Shown piece by piece: positions 32,950 to 41,605 of a stretch of 64,000 bases of DNA. The DNA is from Psychrobacter sp. Cmf 22.2 (lineage in GTDB: Bacteria > Pseudomonadota > Gammaproteobacteria > Pseudomonadales > Moraxellaceae), in NCBI RefSeq assembly GCF_001921745.1, contig NZ_MRYA01000001.1:1-64000 (forward strand), in the 5' to 3' direction. Each line of letters opens with the position of its first letter. The stretch's first letter is position 1. Under the pieces are notes generated by a model. That model searched no databases. It saw nothing but the letters and a program-made list of their open reading frames with translations, and was not told the origin of the DNA. The position numbers were made by a program, and so were the translations under genes.

Positions 32950-34185
32950 TTGAAACCGACTTTATGGCAACGATTTACCGCCCCACTTGTTGAGCCTTAT
33001 GCGCGTTATCAACATGCTGACGTATTGCATGCGATACGTTTGGGCACAGCGGTGCTGACTGCGCTATTGTTGAATGAAGTTACCAATCTGCCGCATGGAG
33101 AGTGGACGACCATTACGGTGTTTGTCATTTTGGGTTTATTGCAATACCAAGGTGCAATTTATACTAAAGCAAAAGAGCGCATATTAGGTACCCTACTTGG
33201 TGTGGGCGTTGGACTTGGGTTTTTGTGGTTAAGCCAAGACATTGGTAATTGGATGTGGATATATTACTTACTTATCGGTATCATCAGCGGTATCATCGGT
33301 TATGTGGCAGTCAAGCAGTTGGGTTATATTGGTCTATTAACTGGTATTACCATGCTGATGATTGTTTCAAGCCCTGACCAAAGCAGTATCAGTCAAGATG
33401 GTCTGTACCGTGCCTTTAACATTTTGCTGGGCGCTGGAGTAGCAGTGGCGGCGACCTTAGTTTTACCCCTCAAGTCTACTTTGATGTGGCGTTTTTTGCT
33501 GGCAAGCAATCTTGAGACCTGTGGTAATCTATATGCCGGAGTCGGTAATCATATTGATGCTGACGTTTTGGTGCCCAAACCATTTAAATATACCAAGGCC
33601 ACCAGCTCAGCAAGTCTTATTTATCCTACCAGTAGCTCCGTCCCTGATACACCAGTCAATAAAGCGTTGGTTAAGGCGCTACAAAAAATCAATAAGCGAC
33701 TATTAGCGGTACGCCCGCACATTGCTGCGACAGAAAGAGAGTCGGGCATTGACAAAGAAACTTTGGAGACCATTCAGCGTACGCATCGAAATATTATCGG
33801 GACAATTGATTTATTACTAAGTGCCGCGCCGCGCCTAGCTAACATTGAAATTGATGATGAAAATCATATCCTATTGATTCATTATCAACATGAGCTGACC
33901 CAAGCCATGCTACACATGGCAGCAGTGCTGCGTAGCCCAAGTGATGAGGTGTTTCGGCCGATCACGCGTATCGCCGTATCAGATTATCCAAGTGTGCAAA
34001 ATTTAGGGTTTGAATGGCAAGGCTATTTTTGGCTAACCCAAACCTTGCAAGTGCAATTACAGCGACTCAGTGATTTATTACAGACAACCAAACCGCAATG
34101 GTTTGCAGCTTCCGGTCTTCGTTACCAGCGACGCGAACAACGTCGAATCGAAAATAAAGGCGGCGAGACAGATCTACATCTATAA
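32950..34185 (+). CDS. FUSC-family membrane protein
   Basis: A 411-residue protein with six predicted membrane segments in the first 180 residues, followed by a long cytoplasmic, mostly helical half. The N-terminal HAIRLGTAVLTALLLNEVTN and the WTTITVFVILGLLQYQGAIY segment resemble FUSC/aromatic-acid-exporter (YccS/AaeB-like) proteins. Such proteins are thought to export aromatic acids or related anions. The start is TTG, preceded by AAAAGAG. No membrane-fusion partner is adjacent, so the substrate is unknown. It is a single gene ending in a bidirectional terminator. Confidence 0.8.
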   Translation: MKPTLWQRFTAPLVEPYARYQHADVLHAIRLGTAVLTALLLNEVTNLPHGEWTTITVFVILGLLQYQGAIYTKAKERILGTLLGVGVGLGFLWLSQDIGNWMWIYYLLIGIISGIIGYVAVKQLGYIGLLTGITMLMIVSSPDQSSISQDGLYRAFNILLGAGVAVAATLVLPLKSTLMWRFLLASNLETCGNLYAGVGNHIDADVLVPKPFKYTKATSSASLIYPTSSSVPDTPVNKALVKALQKINKRLLAVRPHIAATERESGIDKETLETIQRTHRNIIGTIDLLLSAAPRLANIEIDDENHILLIHYQHELTQAMLHMAAVLRSPSDEVFRPITRIAVSDYPSVQNLGFEWQGYFWLTQTLQVQLQRLSDLLQTTKPQWFAASGLRYQRREQRRIENKGGETDLHL

Positions 34186-34215
34186 AAAACGCTAACCTTT
34201 AAAGTCAGCGTTTTT
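34185..34215. terminator. Bidirectional terminator
   Basis: AAAAACGCT pairs with AGCGTTTTT around a loop that can pair further (CTTTAAAG). It sits between the convergent FUSC and polyamine-binding genes and can serve both strands. Confidence 0.75.
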
Positions 34216-34270
34216 ATGCTTATGCAACCAATTAATACGTGGGTTAATCGTTAAATAGAACGAAGTTGTA

Positions 34271-35416
34271 TTAACGACCAGTTTTTAGCTTATCCCAATA
34301 CTGTTGATAGACTTGTAGCGCTTCATCGCCCACATCTTCTTGGAACTCAGCTTTTGCCAGTACTTCTTTACTTGGATAAATGGCTGGATTGTTTTTTACT
34401 TCATCTGACATAAGCTCACGTGCCGCTACGTTTGGTGATGCGTAGCCGATCTCTTCACTAACGATTTTAGCGTTCTCAGGACGCAGCAAATAATCGATAA
34501 ATTGATGGGCCGCGTCTACTTGTTTGGCATTTTTTGGAATGACAAAGTTGTCCATCCAAAGTATTGCGCCTTCAGATGGGTATTTGTAAACCAAGCTCGT
34601 TAGGCCCTCGTCATTGGCCATGACCGCTTCACCATTCCATGTCATACCAAGTGCAGTTTCGCCTTCAATATAGGGCATGCGCGTTGCATCTGAATTAAAG
34701 GTTTTGACGTTAGGCATTAAAGCGGTGAGCTTATCATAAGCCGCTTTAATCTCATCAGGATTGCTACTATTACCTGAGTACCCAAGCGTGAGTAGTGCCA
34801 TGCCAAACACTTCACGCACATCATTGGTCAGCATGACTTGACCTTTGTAATCAGGGTTCCATAGGTCATCCCAGCTATTGACGGTCGCAGGATCAACGCT
34901 ATCGCCATTGATGGCAAGCCCAGTACTGCCCCACATATAAGGGATAGAGTATTTGTTCTCAGGATCGACTTTAGTATTGGTAAACGAGGTATCTAAGTTA
35001 CTAAAGTTACTGAGCTTTGACTTATCGATTTCTTGCAACAGGCCTTCATTTGCCATTTTTTCGACATAGTAAGTTGACGGCACAGCTAGGTCGTACTGAC
35101 TAGAGTCGTCAAGCAGTTTAAGCTTGGCATACATCGCTTCGTTAGAGTCAAAGGTGGTGTAATTAACCGAAATACCTGTCTCTTCCTCAAAGCCATCAAG
35201 AATCTCTTGTGGCATATACTCTGACCAGTTATACAAGTTTAGGGTCTCATTGCTGGTAGCAGTACCATCAGTTGCAGCATTGTCAGAGTTACTACAGCTG
35301 GCAAGTGCCAAGCCGACAGCGGCGGCTAACAATGCTTTAGGCACTACAAGACTCATACGTCTGGCAGCGTGAGTAGAGACTTGTGAGGGTAGGTGTGAAG
35401 GTGATAAATGAGACAA
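34271..35416 (-). CDS. Polyamine-type ABC transporter substrate-binding lipoprotein (PotD/PotF family)
   Basis: A periplasmic solute-binding protein of about 381 residues. The mature part opens LNLYNWSEYMPQEILDGFEE, the hallmark of spermidine/putrescine-binding proteins, and ends QVYQQYWDKLKTGR. A lipoprotein signal with lipobox LASC tethers it to the inner membrane. I chose the TTG at 35416 because TTAGGAG stands 7 bases upstream of it. An ATG at 35356 would also leave a complete signal peptide but has no ribosome site. No permease or ATPase gene is adjacent, so it must work with a transporter encoded elsewhere. The exact polyamine is unknown. Confidence 0.88.
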   Translation of the reverse strand: MSHLSPSHLPSQVSTHAARRMSLVVPKALLAAAVGLALASCSNSDNAATDGTATSNETLNLYNWSEYMPQEILDGFEEETGISVNYTTFDSNEAMYAKLKLLDDSSQYDLAVPSTYYVEKMANEGLLQEIDKSKLSNFSNLDTSFTNTKVDPENKYSIPYMWGSTGLAINGDSVDPATVNSWDDLWNPDYKGQVMLTNDVREVFGMALLTLGYSGNSSNPDEIKAAYDKLTALMPNVKTFNSDATRMPYIEGETALGMTWNGEAVMANDEGLTSLVYKYPSEGAILWMDNFVIPKNAKQVDAAHQFIDYLLRPENAKIVSEEIGYASPNVAARELMSDEVKNNPAIYPSKEVLAKAEFQEDVGDEALQVYQQYWDKLKTGR

Positions 35417-35698
35417 AGTAGCTCTCCTAAATGGACAAAAAAGTAAAAATTGAGACATGTTAAGCAATGAGCTGCAATTTGACAGCAGTAACTATACTGT
35501 TATGGTCATCGTAAGCGATTATTTAAAGGGTAGTAGTCCGAATTTGTCTGGTTTTGATGTAAAGGTCATAGATGCGGTTGGGCACTACGATAACCGACAA
35601 CCATGATATGATTGTCATCACTAAAAGCTTAGTAACTTTTAAATCTAAAACTTTATACACCCTAATATCTTAATAACATTACATAAAGGATGGATATG

Positions 35699-36496
35699 AT
35701 GAGTCAGACCAGTACGGTTATTCCAGCGCTCTTAACTGGCAAAGTCGCCATCGTTACTGGCGCCAGTCGTGGCCTTGGGGCCCAGATTGCTCAGCAAATG
35801 GCTGCAGCAGGCGCTCTCGTCTGCGTGAACTATCTCAACAGTAAAGCCGCTGCTGACAAAGTAGTGGCAGACATTGAGGCGACTGGTGGACAGGCATTTG
35901 CTTATCAAGCGGATGTCACTGAGATTGAGCAGGTCAAAGCAATGGCCGACGAGGTCATTGCTCGTTATGGTCGCATCGATATCTTGGTCAATAATGCTTT
36001 GCCAAGTTATCAGTTTGATCCCAGTGCTGATTACACCAGTATTGAAACTGTCAAATGGACACACTTTTCTCAGCAAATGGATGGTATCGTCAAGGGCGCT
36101 GTTAATACAGTGCAAGCAGTATTACCACAGATGAAAGCGCAGCAAGTAGGCAAGATTATCAATATCTCAACCAACCTTGTTTATAATCCGGTCGTCACTT
36201 ATTACGACTATACGACGGCTAAATCTGCATTGATTGGGCTGACACGTAATTTGGCCGCGGAGCTGGGCAAGTATGGCATACGCGTGAACTTGCTGGCAGG
36301 TGGACTGTTAAAAACCACGGATGCAAGCAGTTTAACGACTGAAGAGGTATTTGATTATATTGCCACCACCACACCATTACGACAAGCGACTTCAGTGGCT
36401 GACTTTGCCAATTCAGTGTTGCTAATGGCATCTGATTTGAGCTTAGCTATCACAGGGCAGTCCATCGCTGTCGATGGTGGTTTAACAATGCCTTAA
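35699..36496 (+). CDS. SDR-family oxidoreductase (FabG-like)
   Basis: A classical short-chain dehydrogenase/reductase of about 265 residues. It has the nucleotide-binding TGASRGLG near the N-terminus, the structural VNNALPS in place of the usual NNAG, catalytic Ser in NISTNLV and the YxxxK motif in YTTAKSAL. The C-terminal end is GQSIAVDGGLTMP. AAAGGA overlaps the first ATG (35690), so translation probably starts at 35696 or 35699. It is divergent from the polyamine-binding gene. The substrate is unknown; it is not in a fatty-acid cluster, so it need not be the housekeeping FabG. Confidence 0.88.
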   Translation: MSQTSTVIPALLTGKVAIVTGASRGLGAQIAQQMAAAGALVCVNYLNSKAAADKVVADIEATGGQAFAYQADVTEIEQVKAMADEVIARYGRIDILVNNALPSYQFDPSADYTSIETVKWTHFSQQMDGIVKGAVNTVQAVLPQMKAQQVGKIINISTNLVYNPVVTYYDYTTAKSALIGLTRNLAAELGKYGIRVNLLAGGLLKTTDASSLTTEEVFDYIATTTPLRQATSVADFANSVLLMASDLSLAITGQSIAVDGGLTMP

Positions 36497-36604
36497 CAAC
36501 ACTTTAGTATGTTGGTGCTACACCTTGAATGCTATAAAACTTATAAAATTAGAAGAATCATGGCTTAATATAGTCAGTTTTTTCAAAATTAGAAGAGAAA
36601 AAAT

Positions 36605-36868
36605 ATGAATAACCGCAAACGTGCTGGGATTATTGCTGCATTAATTGGACTAGCAGGTTTTATGGCGATGTTTAATGCAGGTTCTCCGACCTCTATTGTG
36701 GACTGGCCAGTTGAGACCTATATGGGGATGGCCTTTACGATTGGCTGGTTAAGTAGCATGCCCAATTGGTTGGCTTATGTATTGGCAGCGTTGGTGCTTA
36801 TTCTTATGATCGTAGGATTTTATAGATTTGGCGGCTGGATATATAGTTTGGTAACTCATAAACGTTAG
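36605..36868 (+). CDS. Small membrane protein of unknown function
   Basis: An 87-residue protein with two or three hydrophobic segments (about 7-24, possibly 38-50, and 55-78) and basic ends (MNNRKR, VTHKR). That suggests both termini are cytoplasmic if there are two crossings. I do not recognise the family. It has no strong ribosome site but a clear terminator downstream. It follows the SDR gene by 108 bases, and cotranscription is possible. Confidence 0.65.
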   Translation: MNNRKRAGIIAALIGLAGFMAMFNAGSPTSIVDWPVETYMGMAFTIGWLSSMPNWLAYVLAALVLILMIVGFYRFGGWIYSLVTHKR

Positions 36869-36950
36869 GTGCTGGCGCAGTACTGTTTTCAATTTAACTC
36901 TTTTATTATGAAATGACGGTACTTAATTAACCCTTACATACTATTGATTG

Positions 36951-36988
36951 GCGATAGATTAGAAACATTCTAATCTATCGCTTTTTTT
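36951..36988 (+). terminator. Strong terminator after the small membrane protein
   Basis: GCGATAGATTAGAA and TTCTAATCTATCGC form a perfect 14-bp stem with a 3-nt loop, followed by seven T residues. Confidence 0.93.
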
Positions 36989-37174
36989 ATTTCTAATATT
37001 AAGTTTTTGATTAGCTGTAATTTGGGTATTACCAGATATTGCAAAAAATTTGTTTTATAGGCCAAAACTGTTTGTTTCTATTTCTCAATTATGTTTCAAT
37101 CTCAACCTTTTATCGGTGTTTTCATACACTTTAAACATAATCACTTTACTTAAACTTTAAATGGAGCAATGGCT
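36989..37174 (+). other. AT-rich upstream region of the AbgT gene
   Basis: With the terminator before it, this makes up the 306-base gap between two genes. It should hold the AbgT-family promoter, but no -35/-10 pair with good spacing stands out. Confidence 0.4.
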
Positions 37175-38794
37175 ATGCAAGGAAGTAATTTGCCAAATGG
37201 TAGTCCGCCAGACAGTAATTTTGATAAAGCAGCGCAAAACTCACGTATGCAAAAGTTTTTAAGGGGTGTTGAGTGGCTTGGTAACTTGCTACCACATCCT
37301 GTCATTTTATTTGTTTGGATGTCCGTGCTGTTATTGGTTCTCTCAGCAGTGATGTCTTACTTTGGTGTGTCAGTAATCGATCCAAGGCCAGAGGGCACAA
37401 GCGGACGTAGCGCTGATGGTATGATTGAAGTCGTCAATCTGTTAAATGGTGAAGGGTTAGCCCGTATTGTTGAAAATTTAGTCACCAATTTTACGGGTTT
37501 TGTGCCATTGGGTACAGTGCTAGTCGCTTTGTTAGGCGTTGGTATCGCTGAATACTCTGGCATGATATCAGCCGCTTTGCGTGGTCTGGTCATGAACGCT
37601 CCAAAGAAGATGGTGACCTTTACCATCGTATTTGCAGGTATCATGTCAAACACCGCCGCCGAGCTTGGTTATGTGGTATTGATACCACTGGCGGCAGTTA
37701 TCTTTCACTCACTTGGTAGGCATCCGCTGGCCGGTCTGGCAGCAGCATTTGCTGGGGTATCAGGTGGTTATAGTGCCAACTTGCTATTAGGAACAGTGGA
37801 TCCACTGCTTTCAGGGATTACCCAAGAAGCGGCTCGTATCATTGATCCAGCTTACACCGTTGGCGCTGAGGTCAATTGGTACTTCATGATAGCAAGTACC
37901 TTTTTGATCAGTGGCCTTGGTTATTTTGTCACAGAAAAAATCGTTGAGCCAAGCTTGGGTGAGTATAACCCTAAAGACGCTGATGATGCTTCCGTACTAG
38001 AGACGCAAATTGAAAAAGTATCGTCGCTGGAGAAAAAAGGGCTGTTATGGGCAGGTATCAGCATGCTCATATTCTGCTTATTGCTAGCTTGGACAGTGGT
38101 GCCGGCCGATGGTATCTTGCGTAATGCAGAGACTGGTATGGTATCAGGGTCGCCATTTTTAAAAGGCATTGTGGTCTTTATTTTTGTGTTCTTTGCGATA
38201 CCAGGTTATATCTACGGTAAGATTACTGGTAGCATCAAAAGTAACCAAGACGTGGTTGATGCTATGAGTAACGCCATGAGCTCATTGAGTATTTATATTG
38301 TATTAGTGTTCTTTGCAGCACAGTTTACCGCATTCTTTAAATGGTCAAATCTTGGCTCAGTGATGGCGGTGTCTGGTGCGACCTTCCTAAGCGATATTGG
38401 CCTTACTGGGCCCTTATTGTTAGTTGGCTTTATCATAATTTGTGGTCTGGTCAACTTGATGCTTGGTTCGGCATCTGCTCAGTGGGCAGTAACTGCGCCC
38501 ATCTTTGTACCGATGCTTATGTTAACGGGTTACGCGCCAGAGATGATTCAAGCGGCATACCGTATTGGTGATTCAACGACCAATATTATTACTCCTATGA
38601 TGAGCTATTTTGGTCTTATTTTGGCGGTGGCGATGCGTTATAAAAAAGATACCGGGGTAGGGACGTTGATGGCGATGATGCTGCCATACTCTATGGCGTT
38701 TTTGATTGGTTGGACCATTTTGTTCTCTATATGGGTTTTCGTTCTAGGCCTACCTGTAGGGCCTGGCGCAGAAACCTTCTATCCTGCGCGGTAG
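37175..38794 (+). CDS. AbgT-family transporter
   Basis: A polytopic inner-membrane protein of 539 residues. It opens VEWLGNLLPHPVILFVWMSV and shows the family signatures GLARIVENLVTNFTGFVPLG and, near the end, YRIGDSTTNIITPMMSYFG. AbgT members take up p-aminobenzoyl-glutamate (E. coli AbgT) or export sulfonamides and p-aminobenzoate (MtrF, YdaH). I cannot tell which applies. I start at 37175 because GGAG is 8 bases upstream; the ATG at 37169 is too close to it. No abgAB hydrolase genes are adjacent. Confidence 0.93.
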   Translation: MQGSNLPNGSPPDSNFDKAAQNSRMQKFLRGVEWLGNLLPHPVILFVWMSVLLLVLSAVMSYFGVSVIDPRPEGTSGRSADGMIEVVNLLNGEGLARIVENLVTNFTGFVPLGTVLVALLGVGIAEYSGMISAALRGLVMNAPKKMVTFTIVFAGIMSNTAAELGYVVLIPLAAVIFHSLGRHPLAGLAAAFAGVSGGYSANLLLGTVDPLLSGITQEAARIIDPAYTVGAEVNWYFMIASTFLISGLGYFVTEKIVEPSLGEYNPKDADDASVLETQIEKVSSLEKKGLLWAGISMLIFCLLLAWTVVPADGILRNAETGMVSGSPFLKGIVVFIFVFFAIPGYIYGKITGSIKSNQDVVDAMSNAMSSLSIYIVLVFFAAQFTAFFKWSNLGSVMAVSGATFLSDIGLTGPLLLVGFIIICGLVNLMLGSASAQWAVTAPIFVPMLMLTGYAPEMIQAAYRIGDSTTNIITPMMSYFGLILAVAMRYKKDTGVGTLMAMMLPYSMAFLIGWTILFSIWVFVLGLPVGPGAETFYPAR

Positions 38795-38840
38795 TTGTTC
38801 GTTGAATAATAGCTAATAAAGTTTAGCCGTTACTCAAAAT

Positions 38841-38874
38841 AAAAACCCTTGTCAGCTACTGGCAAGGGTTTTTT
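38841..38874. terminator. Bidirectional terminator
   Basis: AAAAACCCTTGTCAG pairs with CTGGCAAGGGTTTTT (one G-U, loop CTA). T runs on both strands suit the convergent AbgT and HAD genes. Confidence 0.9.
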
Positions 38875-38923
38875 ATGGATTACAAAAAAAGGGCTATGGG
38901 CAGTTTTGCTTACGCTGTCCTGA

Positions 38924-39754
38924 TTACGACGCCACCTTAAATTGTTCAAGCACCTTTTGAATGCCATATTCTTCAATAGTCCCAGTGACGAAGTCTGCTC
39001 GCGCGATGAGGGCAGGCTGAGAGTCTCCCATGGCAACAGCAAAGCCGACCAAGTCAAACATCTCCAAGTCATTCATGCCATCGCCAAAGGCCATGCACTC
39101 GCTGACATCTGAAGAAAAATGCTGGCATAGGTCTTTAATAGCGCGTGCTTTAGACGCCTCTATGGGTAAGATGTCTGCACCAATCTGATGCCAATGCACC
39201 AATTTTAAATCGTACTGGGCAAAGTCGACGTCTTGCATTTTATCGTCTTGGTTGTTAAAAAATACTGAGCATTGATATACAGGGTTTAATTTGTAATAGT
39301 CTGGATCCACGATAGAGTTGGGCGTTCTGGCGTTGTATTCACGCAGGCGCTCATTTTCGTTTGACCAAGCAATATGCGTTGCAGAGTCAAACTTATGAAT
39401 CAGCTTACTTGTCTGACACAGCTGGACGATCTTGTCGTTTTGTTCAGCAGATAAAGGATAATGACTGATAAGACCATGGTTATCAAAGCTATATTGTCCA
39501 TTCATACAGATGATGGCGTCCAATATATTATCGTCCAATAATGCCAAAATATCATCTGGAATAATGGCTTTAGAACGCCCGGTCGCAATCACTAGCTTAA
39601 TATCGGTCTTAGCCAGCGCCTCGAGGGTCGCCTTATTATGCTCAGCAATAATACCGTTACGGCTTAGCGTATCATCGATATCAAAAAATATAATTTTGGG
39701 GGTGGGTATTCTGTTATGCCTATCAGCATTCACAGCTTTATCTACAATAAACAT
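38924..39754 (-). CDS. Cof-type HAD-family phosphatase
   Basis: A cytoplasmic HAD hydrolase of 276 residues. Motif I is FFDIDDTLSR (nucleophile and acid aspartates), motif II is VIATGRS, motif III has the lysine of EASKARAIKDL, and motif IV is FGDGMNDLEMF. A large alpha/beta cap lies between motifs II and III, typical of the Cof/IIB group acting on sugar phosphates, flavin intermediates or similar small phosphates. AAAGGATA precedes the ATG. It is a single gene and the substrate cannot be read from context. Confidence 0.9.
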   Translation of the reverse strand: MFIVDKAVNADRHNRIPTPKIIFFDIDDTLSRNGIIAEHNKATLEALAKTDIKLVIATGRSKAIIPDDILALLDDNILDAIICMNGQYSFDNHGLISHYPLSAEQNDKIVQLCQTSKLIHKFDSATHIAWSNENERLREYNARTPNSIVDPDYYKLNPVYQCSVFFNNQDDKMQDVDFAQYDLKLVHWHQIGADILPIEASKARAIKDLCQHFSSDVSECMAFGDGMNDLEMFDLVGFAVAMGDSQPALIARADFVTGTIEEYGIQKVLEQFKVAS

Positions 39755-40130
39755 GATTATCCTTTATATTTTAAACACTACTATGAATGGTAAGCCAATA
39801 TCGCTTGGTACTGCTTGTATAAGGGTGTTTGTCATTATGCGTTTCATTCTACATAGTCAGTAGTATAGCAGTACATAGGTTCTGACCAAATTATGTAACA
39901 CGTTGATTAGTTTATTATTTATAGGGGCTAAACATGCATATTCAAGGTATGCAGACTCGAGCATATCATTGATTTTTAGGTGTTAAACTATATTTATATT
40001 CTAAATATTTATTTAGATAATTTAAGTATTTCTAATGAGCTTTTGCTTTTTTTAATAAACGATTTTCTTAATAATAAGAGCGTTAACTGAGCAAACGTAA
40101 CTGGTAAAAATAATTAACAAGGATAAGGCA
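39755..40130. other. Divergent gap between the HAD and hemerythrin-like genes
   Basis: 376 bases, very AT-rich, with no plausible gene. It should carry two outward promoters. A weak candidate for the right-hand gene is TTGATT (39969-39974) with TATTTA 16 bases later, but the -10 match is poor. Confidence 0.4.
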
Positions 40131-40760
40131 ATGGATAACTTACCTCAAAGCATTATTAATAAAAATGTTGCTGCCAAAGATAGTGCTATCAAAACCGGTG
40201 CAGATGAGGATTTGTTTAGCTTGTCACCGCGTCATCCTGAGAGTCGGCTTGAGATGGACTGGCTGTTCTTATTCAACAAGCTACCGCCAGACCAATGGTT
40301 TAGCGCAGATTATGCTTATAAGACATCAGGCTGGCTAAAAGTACATACTAACATACGCAAGCGTCAGCGTATCTTGACACAGATTAGTGTAGGTTATCAA
40401 TCTGGCGAGTACGACTGGTCAGAGTATCGCTCGCAGATACTCAAACGTATCAATATGCATATCCTAAAATTGCATCAACATCATGGCGTAGAGGATGAGG
40501 GATTTTTCCCTGAGTTTGTGAGTATGTATCCGCAGCTACAGGCAGGGTTTGAGATATTGGGGTGCGACCATGTGCGCTTGGATGCGCTACTCGATAAGCT
40601 ACAAGTGCAAAATGATACGCTGGCGAGAAGTGAAGCCGAGGATAAAGCGTTGGCAGAGCAATTACATCAAACATTGGTGGACGCAACCAACTTACTCGCG
40701 CAGCATCTGAGCGATGAGGAAGATTTGGTTATTCCTATTTTGGGGCTAAGGCAGGGTTAG
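40131..40760 (+). CDS. Hemerythrin-like domain protein
   Basis: A soluble 209-residue protein. After a disordered start of about 45 residues comes a four-helix domain. Its spaced ligand set looks hemerythrin-like: HTNIRKRQRIL, HILKLHQHHGVEDEGFFPEF, GCDHVRLDALL and AQHLSDEEDLVIPIL. Such domains bind a di-iron centre and sense or handle O2, NO or iron. It lies next to the BLUF-like gene, but 227 bases and a hairpin separate them, so a functional link is only possible. Confidence 0.82.
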   Translation: MDNLPQSIINKNVAAKDSAIKTGADEDLFSLSPRHPESRLEMDWLFLFNKLPPDQWFSADYAYKTSGWLKVHTNIRKRQRILTQISVGYQSGEYDWSEYRSQILKRINMHILKLHQHHGVEDEGFFPEFVSMYPQLQAGFEILGCDHVRLDALLDKLQVQNDTLARSEAEDKALAEQLHQTLVDATNLLAQHLSDEEDLVIPILGLRQG

Positions 40761-40798
40761 GGATTTATATGTTGATTAAGAATAGAATACTTTGTAGG

Positions 40799-40815
40799 CT
40801 GGGCTTTTAGCCCAG
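40799..40815. repeat. Short palindromic repeat-like hairpin
   Basis: CTGGGCTTTTAGCCCAG forms a 7-bp stem with a 3-base loop, flanked by TTTGTAGG and ATTACGCACT. The GGGCTTTTAGCCC core with GTAGG next to it resembles dispersed REP-like sequences of many gammaproteobacteria. The copy number in this genome is unknown to me. Confidence 0.4.
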
Positions 40816-40987
40816 ATTACGCACTGACTATATATCAGAGGTAAAATGAGATGGTATCTACGATAGCTACAACTCTAAGAAATCACGGTAGATAAAAAAT
40901 CGGTCGAAATCTAAAAGCTTATCGATTATATTTTATAATAAAGGTGTATCTCTAGTTTATATAAGTATTTTATAAATAAGGTTTCTT

Positions 40988-41467
40988 ATGCATACAACGA
41001 CAAGCCCTACTCCAGAAAGCAAAAAAAGAAATGGTGAGCATATTCTGATCAACATGACATATATCGCCAAAAATATCGATCTAGATTCGGGAGTCGAGCT
41101 GACTCGTGCACTTGAGTATTGGCGGAGATATTTTGAAGATAACAATATAGTTTCAGCTTTAGTCATTAGTGAAGGTTATTTCGTTCAAAGTTTTCAAGGG
41201 ACAAGGCCTGCTATCAATACTGCCTTAGGAAAAATACTTGAGGAGCATTCAACCATTTTTCCTAATATCGTTAATATAGATGAAATAGAATCGCGTCAAT
41301 GGAATGGGTTTTTAATCAAACATCTAACATCAAGCGCTGAAGATGAAGAGTATGCTCTAAAAAGCTTCTCAGCAGGTTCTGATTATAATCCTTATCTAAT
41401 GACAAGTACTCAGATTGAAAACTTTTTGACAGCAGTTTTTGAAGATACCAAATCCAGCAAGTTTTAG
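40988..41467 (+). CDS. BLUF-like domain protein lacking the flavin-binding asparagines
   Basis: A 159-residue protein with a BLUF-like fold at about residues 19-112. Anchoring on Gln67 in YFVQSFQG, the key Tyr25 (MTYIAKN) is 42 residues upstream, exactly the Tyr-Gln spacing of AppA (21/63). However, the position of the flavin-contacting Asn (18 before the Gln) is Phe49, and the residue before it is Tyr48. The motif after Gln is SFQG, not the usual xLEG. BLUF proteins sense blue light through FAD, so this one may bind flavin poorly or be repurposed. The start has no strong ribosome site. No output domain is attached. Confidence 0.75.
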   Translation: MHTTTSPTPESKKRNGEHILINMTYIAKNIDLDSGVELTRALEYWRRYFEDNNIVSALVISEGYFVQSFQGTRPAINTALGKILEEHSTIFPNIVNIDEIESRQWNGFLIKHLTSSAEDEEYALKSFSAGSDYNPYLMTSTQIENFLTAVFEDTKSSKF

Positions 41468-41516
41468 ACAATTAGTATCTTTTTACTATGTTGGTCATCT
41501 GTTTTAGCTTGCATAA

Positions 41517-41547
41517 AAAAGCCATCTATACCTTGTAGACGGCTTTT
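41517..41547. terminator. Bidirectional terminator between the BLUF-like gene and parC
   Basis: AAAAGCCATCTA pairs with TAGACGGCTTTT with one A-C mismatch around a 7-nt loop. The T run is longer on the minus strand, suiting parC. Confidence 0.75.
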
Positions 41548-41605
41548 CGTTGAAAGTATTGTGAGCTTTACCTGTTAGAGACTAGAGCGCAAAGCATAGC
41601 TATTA

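Noticed and set aside
35468-35689. Shared operator between the polyamine-binding and SDR genes
   Set aside because: The divergent gap contains no clear palindrome of operator size.
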